DNA from: Plicaturopsis crispa FD-325 SS-3
Taxonomy: Eukaryota; Basidiomycota; Agaricomycetes; Amylocorticiales; Amylocorticiaceae
Length of the DNA: 64,000 nt
Reading direction: 5' to 3'
Assembly: GCA_000827205.1 (NCBI GenBank)
Contig: KN832554.1
Span: 1,982,345-2,046,344 of the forward strand
The first letter of the stretch is position 1. The number at the start of each line of letters is the position of its first letter. Shown here piece after piece: positions 21,837 to 32,280 of this stretch. Both the position numbers and the translations under genes were made by a program. The notes beneath the pieces were generated by a model. It worked only from the letters and a program-made list of their open reading frames with translations, searched no databases and was not told the origin of the DNA.

Positions 21837-24030
21837 ATGGCTGATCTATATCCTCCCCCTGCATACCCCGGGCGACAACAGCAGTCCTACCACAGACCAC
21901 ACGAACCCACACAGCAGCAATCCTACGGTCAAATGAGCGCAAACGGCGTCGTCTACCCCTCGCAGGTTCTCGGTTCAGCTCAGTCCGGCTCCAGCAGCAA
22001 CAGCTCCGAAGATAATCAGGACCCGGCCAAGGATCAGCAGCAGCAACAGCAGCAGCCCCAACAATCGCCCCCCGCAAAAGCAGAGAGCAAACCCCAGGCG
22101 ACGTTCTTGACAAAATTATACGCGTACGTCTCTTTTTTTCATCCGTCTGCTCGTCTGCTGACCGCTTCGACGCGTAAATCCAGTCTCCTCGAGCGCCCAG
22201 AAAATCACCACATGATTAGATGGGATCCTGCCGGCGAGCACATCATCGTCGAGCGGCCAGAGCAGCTCGCCCTCCACGTCCTCCCCAGCATATATCGTCA
22301 ATCCAGATTTGCTAGCTTCTCCCGGCAACTCAACGTGCGTCCTTCTCACCTTCTTTTTATTCGTTGTCTATTTTGCCCTGGCTGACGTGCTCCGAACCCG
22401 TCTTTAGATTTACGGTTTCATGCGCAAAGTTAACCTCCGCAATGTAGATCCAGCTATCGACGACCCCGATGCCAGTACTTGGTGTGCGTACAATTTTTAT
22501 GCTCACTATTCCACCGTCCGATCGCAATCCTGAATACCCGCATAGCCCATCCCACCCTCAACCGCCATTCCCCACCAGAGGTCGTGGCCAATTTCAAGCG
22601 GCGCGTTCCCCCACGGCTGCCTAAACCGCGCAAGCGCGATATGCAGGAGCAGCAGCCGATGCAGCAGCCGCGCTCAGCAATAGGTATGGGCCAGCTCCCC
22701 CTCAGTGTTCCCAAGGGAGGCAATGGACCCGGCCGCTCACGAGGGTTCTCAGCCCCTGGAACGTTCACACCCCTCAGCCAGGGCGGTGCCGCCGGCTGGA
22801 ATACGAGCTACCCGCGATCTGTTATCCCACCACTGACCGTCCCATCCGAACCACCGCACATGTCCCACAGCAACATGTACAGCCACTCTTCGCACAACCT
22901 ACACCCCATCACACCGACAGACGATTCGCCCACTTCCGCGCACTTCAACTCGATGTCCTACTCGCAACAAGGCCGGGGCGAGATGATGGTACCGTCCTCG
23001 CAGTACCCCTACAGCGAGCAGCAGAGTACTTGGCAGTTCTCCCCGAACAGCTCGAACAGCAACTCGGCGAGCCATTCTGGCGGAAGTCTCTCGTCCCTCC
23101 TCAATCCGAGCAGCAACGGCTATCCGTCGCGGCCACAACCTACGATCAACACCTCGTACGCCTCTCCGTTCTCGTCGATGCCCATGCACCCGGAACACCA
23201 CAGCGCGTCCTCACTGTCCCCCGACAGCCGACCCACGACAGGATACTCGATGTCCTCCGTTTCTTCGCTCCCCCCGTACGAGGACGGCAACTCCGCCCAT
23301 ATGCACGGCTACGACTCGCGCCCGGGCTCGAGCCACCACCGCGCGCCTTCCCCCTCGTCGCGACCAACGTCCAAGTCCGGCTACCCCCCAGGCTCGCTGA
23401 GCGTGCGCCGCGCGCGGCGGCACAGCCAGGCGGTGAGCCCGTACCCAAGCCCCTATGAGCACCCCTCGTCCGGTGACGGTCAGCACCGCCCGTCCACGTC
23501 TCCGCAGCCCGCCGAGGATCACCAAGGCGCGATCCCCCGGGTCCGGAGCATGATACAGCTCCCGTCAGTCGATCCTTACAGCTTCAACTCTGGCCACGCT
23601 GATTTTGCGTACTCGGCGGCACCAGGCGCGGGTTCGATTGAGTCGCTCGACGGGGCAGCCGCCGGCGGGTGGAACGGCGGCGGCAGGCCGTCGACGACCT
23701 CGTCGTCGATCTCCGCCGCGTCCCATACGTCGTCGCAGGTGAACACGCCGCCCGTCGACAGCTACGGCGCGGGCGAGACGGACATCAACCGCTGTGAGTA
23801 ATGCTCTAAATCTATTTTGTTTATTTCTATCTGTTGTCTCTCTCTTTCCCAGTCGTAGATCCTCCACATCCATGTTGTATCTTGTCTTTTTGGAATGTTC
23901 ATGCAATAGCAATCGCTCACAAAATGGCTTACTGATCACCAGTCTTGCCCCAGTCTCGCCCGATTTTGGGTTCGTCCCGATGAACGAACACCTCCCTCCG
24001 CAGTACACCAAGGCTGTCGGAGAACCCTAA
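21837..24030 (+). CDS. HSF-type DNA-binding transcription factor
   Basis: Five exons: 21837-22123, 22184-22334, 22408-22483, 22546-23793, 23954-24030; 612 residues. The N-terminus has a Gln run (about 68-77). The HSF winged helix spans about 89-195: FLTKLYALLERPENHHMIRW, IYRQSRFASFSRQLNIYGFMRKVN (recognition helix SFSRQLNIYGF) and the basic end VANFKRRVPPRLPKPRKRD, split by three introns at positions typical of the family. The remaining 400 residues are Ser/Pro/Gly-rich. I see no clear heptad-repeat trimerisation region after the domain, so it may be an Sfl1/Mga1-like regulator rather than the canonical heat-shock factor; this is a judgement by eye. The final exon was chosen because it gives an open frame to PQYTKAVGEP; intron 4 is long (160 nt) and could hide another exon. 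Confidence 0.88.
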
Positions 24031-24998
24031 AAGGACGACTCGACGGGCGGTGTCGTTTGGGCGCGCTCGGTCACGTACTATCTTTCGTTCGCTTGCTGTC
24101 TTCGTTTCTTCCTCGCGTCCGTCGTGCATTTTGTCTTGTCCATCCATCCTCCATCTTTTCGTCTGTTCTTGCTGTGGACATTCTTCTCTTGCTTGTTGCT
24201 CTCTTGGTGCTTCCGTTCTGAACTCTTTCTCTCCGGCTGTGCAGCCGGAGCCACTGTCGGTATTTCCTGTCGTCTGTATACCTTTGCCCACCTCGTTGTA
24301 CACCACCCACCCCGTCGTCGCCGTGTCGGTTGGCATGACCCCCTCCCTACATAAATCGAGCCGTTAATTAGCCAGCCGTGACGAGCGTGACGCAGGGGCC
24401 CGCGCCTGCAGATCGGCCGAGAGGATGGACGGATGGAATGAATCGCAACGTTTCCAGGAAGACTCGCCAACAGAAGCTTCTGATCGGGATTCAAGCGGCC
24501 CATGCCCGCAAGGCGTGCTAGCAACTTGCAAGGCGATTTGCCTCCGGGGCTAAATGAGGGATGTCCGGAACAAACAACAGGGTAATCAGCCCCCGGACGT
24601 TCGCGGCGTCAGTGATTTCCAACTCCATCAACTCCGTCTTTGCCTAAATTCCAGGGTGCTCCGCGCGTTCCACCACCGACGGTTATCGACTGTAGCTCCT
24701 TTTGCCGGAATGGAATGGAGGAACGTCTGCACGCCTGATGGACCCATGGTCACGCTCACAGCCACAACGTACCCCGACAAATGGGTGGCATTCCCGAAAA
24801 CTACATACCAACACAGTGTACACATCTACAGAATGCGCGCCGTGCACAGGCGCCCCCATTAGAGTACCAGTGGCTCGCCATCCCCACAAGCCACGAGATA
24901 AAAAGAGATAAGGGAGTGTACATAAAAATACTCCAACGAGTCCAAAGTGTCCTCTGTCCGTGCAGTAAACAAACGAAGGAACGGATGGGTCCGCCCAT
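24031..24998. other. Convergent intergenic region
   Basis: Between the stops of the HSF-type gene and the leftward VTT gene. The first ~330 nt are T-rich and probably the 3' UTR of the HSF gene; they carry the stem-loop listed separately. No coding region is supported. Confidence 0.5.
24231..24250 (+). repeat. Perfect inverted repeat (9 bp arms) in the HSF-gene 3' region
   Basis: CTCCGGCTG at 24231-24239 pairs fully with CAGCCGGAG at 24242-24250 over a two-base spacer. As RNA the stem would open to at least a 4 nt loop with 8 bp, still GC-rich. It lies about 200 nt after the HSF-gene stop in an otherwise T-rich stretch. Confidence 0.6.
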
Positions 24999-26355
24999 CT
25001 AACTGAGACTCCGCGGAACCAAATCGGCGCGCCGGAAGGGCGACTCCGCCATCGCCTGGCCGCTTTCCAGGTCGTCGGGATCACCCGATAAGAATGCACG
25101 CGCCTCCTCGCTATCATGCGGTGGCGCGTCGTCGTCGAGCTCCTCGTCGACCGCCTTGCGCGCGACGTACGACAGGTACACAAAGATCGCGACGCACATG
25201 ACGACGCCCACGACCGTCCACGCGCGTGCAACCATGTCCGCGCCGCCCTCGCCCTCCGCGGCGTGGTAGTCCTTGAAGGAGTGGATCGACGCGCCGACGC
25301 CCGTGTGGATGATGACTTTGAACAGTGACAGCGCCGTGCAGACGGTGTACGTCTGCAGCGTGAGCGTCGGGGACGCCGCAAGGAGGCAGTTCATGACATT
25401 GTAGGGGTACGGCGCGAGGCGGATGAGGAAGAGGAGCTTTGGGCGCTTCTCGATCGCGCGCACGACGCGCTTGATCGTGATGGTACAGGAGAGCCAGCGG
25501 GAGATGGTCTCGCGGAGGAGAGTGCGGGAGATGATAAATACAGTCAGCGCGCCGGTGAGGGCTGCGAAATACGAGATGATAGCGCCGGTCCAGGGACCAA
25601 AAGTATATCCTGATAGGATTATGAGTGTTGAGTACAGAGGGATAGGTGCTGAGCGAGGGATCTCGGTTAATTCGATCGTTCATTGTAGCGGTAAATTGAT
25701 GACGTACGGAACGTAGTGAGAAAAATAAGCAAGAACATAACTGCATATCCAAATTGCTCGTCGAGTCGCAGCCAGACTGCGAGTTCATCAAGACCTGATA
25801 GGATATTGGATATTGAGCACACGAGTGCAGCGTGATTATCGATGATGCAAACTCACGTGCAAAGACTTCCTCCTTCCAAAACGCGATAGCAACAAGAAAA
25901 GCAAGGCTGGTCATACCGTACATGATTAAAGGGATCCAGGGCTTTATCAGGTTGGCTATCCGGAGTCCACGGGGGCGGGTGTAAGTTTGTGTCGGCCGGT
26001 AGAACTGGTGAGGGCCGAGTGTCGGTGCGCGGATGAATGGAGAGGGAAGTCCAGAGACGGATGTGGGTGTCGACGGGTACTGGCTCGACCGCGAGGAGTG
26101 CGCGTGCGGCAGGGGTAAGGATCGATGTGCGCCTGGGTGATAAGGCGAAGGATGTGTGTCGCGATTGAAAGGAGATGGTCGTAGGGGTGACGGTGAGCGT
26201 CGCTGCTGCTGCCGCTGCTCGCCGATATCAGCAAGCAGCGTCACCTCAGCCGCCTTTTCGTCGAATTGTACATGACGAAACGGCGAAGGCGGCCGCGATG
26301 AAGATGCGGTGCGAGCTGGAGAGGGATTAAGGGATTGTGGGTTACGAGACTCCAT
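24999..26355 (-). CDS. Tvp38/TMEM64-type VTT-domain membrane protein
   Basis: Three exons, minus strand: 26355-25857, 25794-25708, 25648-24999; 411 residues. Residues 1-130 are a Ser/Pro/Arg-rich cytosolic tail. A first TM (about 140-162, LIMYGMTSLAFLVAIAFW) is followed by the VTT (SNARE-associated/DedA) core: YAVMFLLIFLTTFPPIPLYSTLIILSGYTFGPWTG, an R-x-L-L-R-E stretch, and LLFLIRLAPYPYNVMNCLLAA, which carries the conserved Arg and the F/L-x-R-x-x-P-x-P motif. A final TM (VGVVMCVAIFVYLSYVA) precedes an acidic tail. The family acts in Golgi/endosomal membranes and includes lipid scramblases such as TMEM41B/VMP1; scramblase activity here is only inferred. Confidence 0.88.
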
Positions 26356-26954
26356 TTGGGAACCAGTTCCAGCTGAAGGCGACCGAGAGAGATATTATAT
26401 GCGAGCAGGCCCAAGGGGGCGTTGCTGTGAAATATCGGGACGACGAAGGAGAAAAAGAGGAGGGAAAGAGAAATTCAGGTGGAAGAGCAGAGGATACTTT
26501 TATGCAGATATTGCGCAGCGCTAAAGTCGGTTTCAGGGGCAATTTCAGCTTTCGCACGCCGCAAATCACGAACGTGGTCGTCTCGGCCCCGTAAATTACA
26601 TCGGTGGCGCTCTTTTATCTGTTCTTCATTTCTTGATAGGCGCATCAGTATTCTGGACGTCGCGTTATACGTTCTACGCCAAGGGTCGTACGACGAAGGC
26701 GCCCAGAAGACGAGCACGTAACAAATTCACGCTCGCGCGGAAGCAAAATCGTACGCTGCAGCTTGTACACGACACCGTAGCAGTCGCTAAGTATATCTGG
26801 TCGTTCCACGCGGTAAGCAGTCCTGCCAGCATACAAAAGCCATGCAGTCTATTGCTCTAATGCACATGCTCCTCATCATCCCTGCAGACGCCCCACACAC
26901 CGTCCCGAACAGCCTCCCCGACATTTGCGCGACCCCGGCGTTCATCCGACAATA
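26356..26954. other. Divergent intergenic region
   Basis: Between the starts of the VTT gene and the small mitochondrial protein. Nothing coding is supported; a purine-rich run (about 26440-26475) lies close to the VTT start. Confidence 0.5.
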
Positions 26955-27336
26955 ATGTTCACGCGACGCGCTTTCGCTCCAGCATATCGACGCTCCGTGC
27001 GGAATCGCCGACTATACAGCACGGGCGGAGAGCACCCGACGTCCACAAAATCGGCACATGCGCAATTTTACTCCGACTTGGTGCCTGCGATGATCCCAGT
27101 AGCCATCTTGGGCTCAGCCGTTTACCTCGTCAGTCTATCATTTCTTGCTTGACGCTCAACTGACAGCAGAATAGGGCCTGCAGTTGGCGCAGTCCATGTT
27201 TTCACATGAAAAGTATCTAGAGGAGGCGAGGGCGCGTATACGCGATCTAGAGGCAGAGGTGGAAACCCTCCGGGAGGAGCGTACCAAAGCTTCACAGCAG
27301 AGCGGACCTGCTCCCCGAAAATCTACGTGGTGGTGA
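26955..27336 (+). CDS. Small mitochondrial membrane protein with C-terminal coiled coil
   Basis: Two exons: 26955-27128 and 27175-27336, phase 0; 111 residues. The start MFTRRAFAPAYRRSVRNRRLYST is rich in Arg/Ser and lacks acids, a good mitochondrial presequence with a likely cleavage after RLYS. One TM follows (about 45-65, LVPAMIPVAILGSAVYLGLQLA), then a charged helix with heptad character (YLEEARARIRDLEAEVETLREER) and a Trp-Trp C-terminus. A single TM with an adjoining coiled coil suggests an inner-membrane assembly or tethering factor. I recognise no named family. The size and splice pattern look like a genuine gene rather than a chance frame. Confidence 0.7.
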
Positions 27337-27556
27337 TCTTGTATGCCTTGGCAGTGCCCGCTGTACTATATGGATTTCCAACTGCCTAAATTATGCACTT
27401 ACGGTCCGAAAGGCATTATCTCCGCATACACGCGTTGAATGGGAAAGGGCGTGGTATGAATTATGTGGGCCGCTCCCAAGATTACGGGCTCTAAATCTAA
27501 TCTGCGCGACCGACAGTGCGAACCAATAATAGGCGAGGGTATATGAACGAGAGCAA

Positions 27557-28986
27557 TTAGAACTTGAGGAGGGCTTTGACCAAAGCACTCTTCTGGCGAT
27601 CATAGATTTTGGCAGAACTGCAATGGGCGACGGTTAGAATCGACGTAGGAATTGCTAGGCGAGGGGGACATTACCTGAGAACTGCTGCTGCGAGACCTGC
27701 AGAGGTACGCATGATATCCCGTCCTCGCTTAATCTTGAAAAGGTCATACGCTATATTGTCGTTAGCGGAATTCACAGGAAAATGTTTGTGCGGGAAGCGT
27801 ACAAACGAATATCAAGTCCATGACGAGCTTGGCTCTGCCAATTTGGAGCCAGTAATCCTGCTTGTGCAGTCGACCGAGCTCCTTCTCGTCAAGCTTGGAT
27901 GTAGTAGGTTTTGATTTGGCGGTAGCCCCCGTCATCGACTCTTTATACAGTCGCGACTCGACTACGTAAATTTGCACGGTTAAAAATGAATTGCCTCGAG
28001 ATACGGGGGCATGCATACCGTCACGTTGCAAGTTCCCGATCATGCTGCGCTCGACGCCGTTCTCCACGAGGCCGACCAGGGTGGCGAGCAGCCAGCACCA
28101 GTCAGAGAAGCGTCCCGCACGGTCGCCCGTTCGTTGCCCTATGAGTCCAAGCCGCGAGAATGTGTACACATCATCGGCGATAGCGTGGACGAACCCGAGG
28201 AGCACGGGTGGTGGCGCGTATAATAATGCGTGAAGGAGCGGCCGAACGGTCTTTTTGGACGCCGCCTCGGTGGACTGCTCCGAAGAGAATGGTACAGACT
28301 GCTGCGCCATGATTGCTGTTAGAGGTGGAAGCCAGTTGAACAGTATAAGCAGCTTTCTACGGGCAGGTCAACACATTAGCAAACAATTCGCGCGTCGCAG
28401 GACTTGAAAGTACCTCGTGAAGGAGAGTCCAGACGCGGTGGACTCTAGACGCTTTACTAGCTCGGTGTCCCATGGACGGCGCGTCGTCTTGCGGAGGACT
28501 CTGTTCGACAGCCCCAGGTGAAAGAGTAGATACAGTTTTATGGAATATTGCATCAATTTCTGGGGTACGCGCGATGAGAAATATTCGACCTGCAAGAAAT
28601 CACCCTGCACTCACAAAGGCCTTGTCTCTCCCATTGCTCGTAATGAGGATGTCTCTCCAAATCTCCTCCTTGGACACTCTCTTCTCGGCCGCCTTGACTC
28701 TCTCCTCTTCCTGGTCCTCTTCCTCCTCACCGTCTGCCGTCGACGCGTGCTCCTGGGTATCCTCTTTGTCCTCGTATATGCTGTTCCCGTACAGCGAGTG
28801 TGTATGCGAGTTGGTGGAGACATGGGACGTCCGTGGCGTCCGTGGTGGATGCGAGGACAGTGGGTTCATTTGAAACGAGGAATTGGTGTCGAATGGCGGT
28901 GCATAGAACGCAGTATCGTGCGCCGACGAGGACGACGGCGAGGGCATATGCCCCGACCCAGAATGCGGAAAACTTATAGAGGACAT
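27557..28986 (-). CDS. PEX11: Peroxisome proliferation factor PEX11 (Pex11C-like) with acidic N-terminal extension
   Basis: Six exons, minus strand: 28986-28615, 28589-28414, 28356-28019, 27961-27803, 27750-27675, 27617-27557; 393 residues. PEX11 proteins tubulate and divide peroxisomal membranes. The core begins near 125: QKLMQYSIKLYLLFHLGLSN, WDTELVKRLESTASGLSFTRKLLILFNWLPP, LLHALLYAPPPVLLGFVHAIADDVYTFSRLGLIG, DWCWLLATLVGLVENGVERS, HKQDYWLQIGRAKLVMDLIFVSYDLF, and ends YDRQKSALVKALLKF. The first 124 residues (exon 1) are Ser/Pro-rich then very acidic with a Glu run; this extension is outside the conserved domain. Start chosen as the first ATG in that frame after upstream stops and before the divergent dynein light-chain gene. 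Confidence 0.93.
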
Positions 28987-29219
28987 CGTTTGACAGCGCT
29001 TGCAAGCTCGACGCCGACGACTGAAATTGAAAGTGCCCGGCACCGCGCTGTAGCCGCCAGATTCACAGGAGAGCATCCAAAAGCGGCCAGACACATGTGT
29101 TTCCAAACACGCGCAAACATCCGCCGCGACGCTGCGCGGCCAGCGTCGATGATCTTGGACCAAATTCCAAGTCCAGCCGTGCATTGTGTCCTGGAAATCG
29201 TTTCTTTCTTTTTCCCATC

Positions 29220-29790
29220 ATGACGACCTCTGGTCTGCGCTCGCCCCCTGCGCCTAGGTCCGATGCCTCGTCGCCGCGTCCAAAATTCGACTCGGACTTG
29301 CTCAAAGGCTACATGAAGAAACTTCTGGCTTCAACGCTTCAGGGCAACAACTGGCCAGAAATAAAAGAACGCGATCGCGTAAAGGCGTGGATAAAGGAGA
29401 TTGGCGAACGCGTAAAGGAGAGGATGGTCGAGATACAGCCGAGGGGATTGTGAGTACAGATCGCGCCAGTGGCATTACGAATCGACGCGCTGATGCGTTC
29501 CCCGGTCTGCAGTAAATATATTGTCATGACCCAAATAAACGAGAACTTGGGCCAGGGTGGTCGGTGAGCGCGTGGTGTCTGCTTACGCCCCTCTGTACCG
29601 TTTGTGCTCATCCTCGTTACCTCCAGGGCCGATATGGCATGCCATTGGGAAGAGTGTGACACACTAGCGCAGGAGATATATTCTAATGTGAGCATCCACG
29701 CATCTATCAGAAAGTCTTGACGCTGACGGCATGCATCTGCAGGAGACCCTAATATGCATCTGTATTGCTTTCGCCGTTCGGACGCTATGA
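29220..29790 (+). CDS. Tctex-type dynein light chain (DYNLT2B/TCTEX1D2-like)
   Basis: Four exons: 29220-29449, 29513-29563, 29627-29687, 29743-29790; 129 residues. After a Ser/Pro leader, the Tctex-1 fold is complete: two helices (SDLLKGYMKKLLASTL; KERDRVKAWIKEIGERVKERMVEI), then strands FKYIVMTQINENLGQGGRAD, MACHWEECDT, AQEIYSN and the terminal ETLICICIAFAVRTL. The long first helices resemble the TCTEX1D2/DYNLT2B branch more than the short DYNLT1 branch, by eye. These chains bind dynein intermediate chains. It lies head-to-head with PEX11, 233 bp between start codons. Confidence 0.88.
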
Positions 29791-31330
29791 TACTGTACAT
29801 CCCATATTTCTCGCTCCGTCGGCTTTCTCCAGGTGTAATTAACGCGGACCACATACCCCCAAGGCGCCAGCCACCTCCAATGTACTTCGGAGATACCCAC
29901 AGATAATGAAAGCAGAGTTCCGGACGTTCTGCCGCGTGCGGTAATAAGACAGGCTGGTCAGTGCGTGGGTCTTTCACAAAGCTCACGCTTTGTGATGTCT
30001 TCTTGCCGTTCATATCTTACAGTTTCTTCCCTCGCCACTGGAAAAGAATATGCGCAGGTTGGATCTGTTCTCTCGCCCTGGCCTACGTCAAATAAAGTCG
30101 TTTACGGTAACGTCCTTCGTTTGTTCGAGTTCCTGTCTTGGTCCAAAACCCGTTGACATGCCTCCCCCCTGATCACAGTATCGCCAATAGGTCTTGATTG
30201 TGACCTCTTAAGGTTTATCTTGGAGAACACGGGCCCCCTTCTCCGTACCCCGTGGCCACGATATCGGGAGCATCCCTTGGTGCACAGTGGACCTACAGAA
30301 GACCCTTTATCGGTCTATAGCCGCTAGCCGTTCATTTCATGGAGTGAGACAAAAGTCACCCGCAAATGTATGTAATCCCTGTCTTGCCCAAGCTTACGAG
30401 CTGCCAGCTGCCTTATTGGATTCTCACACATTCTCACAGAGTACCCGCGCGGTGGATTGGCTCGAGGACTGCATACTCGACGGTGAACACCCCGCCGTGA
30501 GATGGTCCGCTCCTCGCCATAGTGCGATAGCAATGTAGGTCCTTAAAATGGCTTCGCCTTCGACGCCTTCGTTGAACGTTGTCGATCGAAATATAGATGC
30601 TATTTGGGTGTGCGTCTGCCGCGGCGGCAATGGGCTATACTCGGTGAATGCACGTATACTAGCGCACTGGAGACGGCCCCTTGCAACGCGCGACACGTCC
30701 CCTAGCTTATCGCGAAAATCGAGCATATGATGCATCGATACTGTAGCTCTTCACTGGCCGCACGTCAGCTACCAGCCACGAGCATGATTCCAGGCGGGCC
30801 TTTGGATCGCTAGTGATCTGCATGAGACCGACCTCGGGGTATGATGTCCTACTCCTCGGTGCATTCTTTCCTCCTAATCTGCCCAGGGAATTTTCTGATC
30901 GTCTTCTAACTCTTACTGTATGCAGGCGTGCGGGAGGACCCCGGACACACAGACGAATTTGCGCGACAACGTTTGGGTGTGAAGACGCGGGGCTCGTGGG
31001 CAGAGAACGACACTTTGAGACGATTCTGCGTTTGTCACGCTGCATCTGAGGCACAGCCACTACAGCGTTGTGGCGTTTGCCTTTCCCCGCGAAGGTATGT
31101 CTCTTCCTTCCGTCGCTTCTGATTCTGGTCGTTCTTCCAGAGAAGATGTACGAGGGTGGCCATTGCATAAACATACCCGGCTAAAGGATCGTACGATGCG
31201 TTGTGATTACGACGCGCTTACACGTCTCGGAGCAGATCTCCATAGCACTGGCAGTCAGTGTGCGCCCTCTCTCCAATCATTACCCGTTGATTTCACCCTT
31301 TCGACGGCAGGTGTGATGACGAGGAGCAAT

Positions 31331-31355
31331 GCTCAGAGCGTGAGTGCTCAGAGCG
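31331..31355 (+). repeat. Short direct repeat
   Basis: GCTCAGAGCG occurs at 31331-31340 and 31346-31355 with a five-base spacer. Function unknown. Confidence 0.6.
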
Positions 31356-31441
31356 CCCCCGTGATGAATCAAAAACTATGCATTTGGGGATAACGATGAA
31401 TCAACTCGAATCGCACACTATGCTCACCACCAAGCCGTGAC

Positions 31442-31474
31442 GGAACATTGCACATGCTGCTTGTGCAGTGTTCC
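31442..31474. repeat. Stem-loop, 13 bp arms and 7 nt loop
   Basis: GGAACATTGCACA (31442-31454) pairs with TGTGCAGTGTTCC (31462-31474); as + strand RNA all 13 positions pair with one internal G-U, loop TGCTGCT. It sits in the gene-poor stretch between the dynein light chain and the Dal5-type transporter. Confidence 0.65.
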
Positions 31475-32280
31475 ATATGCTATCAACGCAGTGCGTTAGG
31501 GGTGCGATCAACGTATATGGGATCCTCGGACATTCCTCGATTCGATGAGACGCACCTGTGTCACGCAGCAGATCAATCATTGCTGTTATTCAAAAACCTT
31601 AACATGGACTAACACATTTCGGCGGTGTAGCCCCATGCCCCATGCTGGCCACTACACCGATTTGATTGCTCGCTGCTATCCTCGGAATGTTCTCACCGTG
31701 TGCAGATGGGCTGCGGCCGCCCCCTCCGAACGTAACGTTAACGCGGGAGCCCGATACATACATGGCGCGCTGTACCGCCGCTGTATTGTGGGCGTGACCA
31801 CCTCCTGTTGCAAAGTAGGGGCAAGGTGAGCAGCTGCCTAGAGGCTTGCCGTAAGCGCGTAAGCACTCATGCGCGGACTCGCAGAAACGGCCCCCTCCCT
31901 TATCTTACTCCGAGCTGGCAAGTGAATGAGTTCATGAAAAGCTGTAAGCTGCTGTAAGACCCTCCTCCTAAGCCTCCGCCAGCTCGGTCATCGAGGAGAA
32001 CCGGGAGCAAGAAAACTCGTTCGTTATTAACCGTTATTAACCGGGATGCTTCCCTAGAAGGAAGACCGGGCCTAACCGTTACAACCAGTAAGAAGAACAG
32101 TTGTATGAAATTTGGAGACTCAAGAGTATCGTATCGTTGGTTTACTGTCGGTTTGACTGGACGGATTTCAATCCAAATGGGCATAGACCAAGGAACTGTT
32201 CTGAGCGGCGGGCAACGGAGGTGGCATTAAGGTTACAATCCGTACACAAATTAAACCGTCTTGAGTAGTCATGCACATGC

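Larger units (their letters stand above)
29791..32280. other. 2.5 kb gene-poor region
   Basis: No protein gene supported on either strand; the open frames present are short, unspliced and match nothing I know. It holds a strong stem-loop and short direct repeats listed separately, and a T/A tandem at about 32024-32042 (TTATTAACCG twice). It could contain regulatory sequence or decayed genes. Confidence 0.45.

Noticed and set aside
25114-26355. A 413-codon minus-strand frame over the VTT gene
   Set aside because: Only exon 1 is in this frame; beyond the first intron it leaves the frame that holds the conserved membrane domain.
30120-30150. tRNA-like T-arm (TTGTTCGAGTTCCTGTC)
   Set aside because: No matching D-arm, anticodon arm or acceptor stem could be found at the right distance on either strand.
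29791-32280. Transposon remnant in the gene-poor stretch
   Set aside because: No transposase, reverse transcriptase or terminal repeats with target duplications were seen; the short repeats are too small to support an element.
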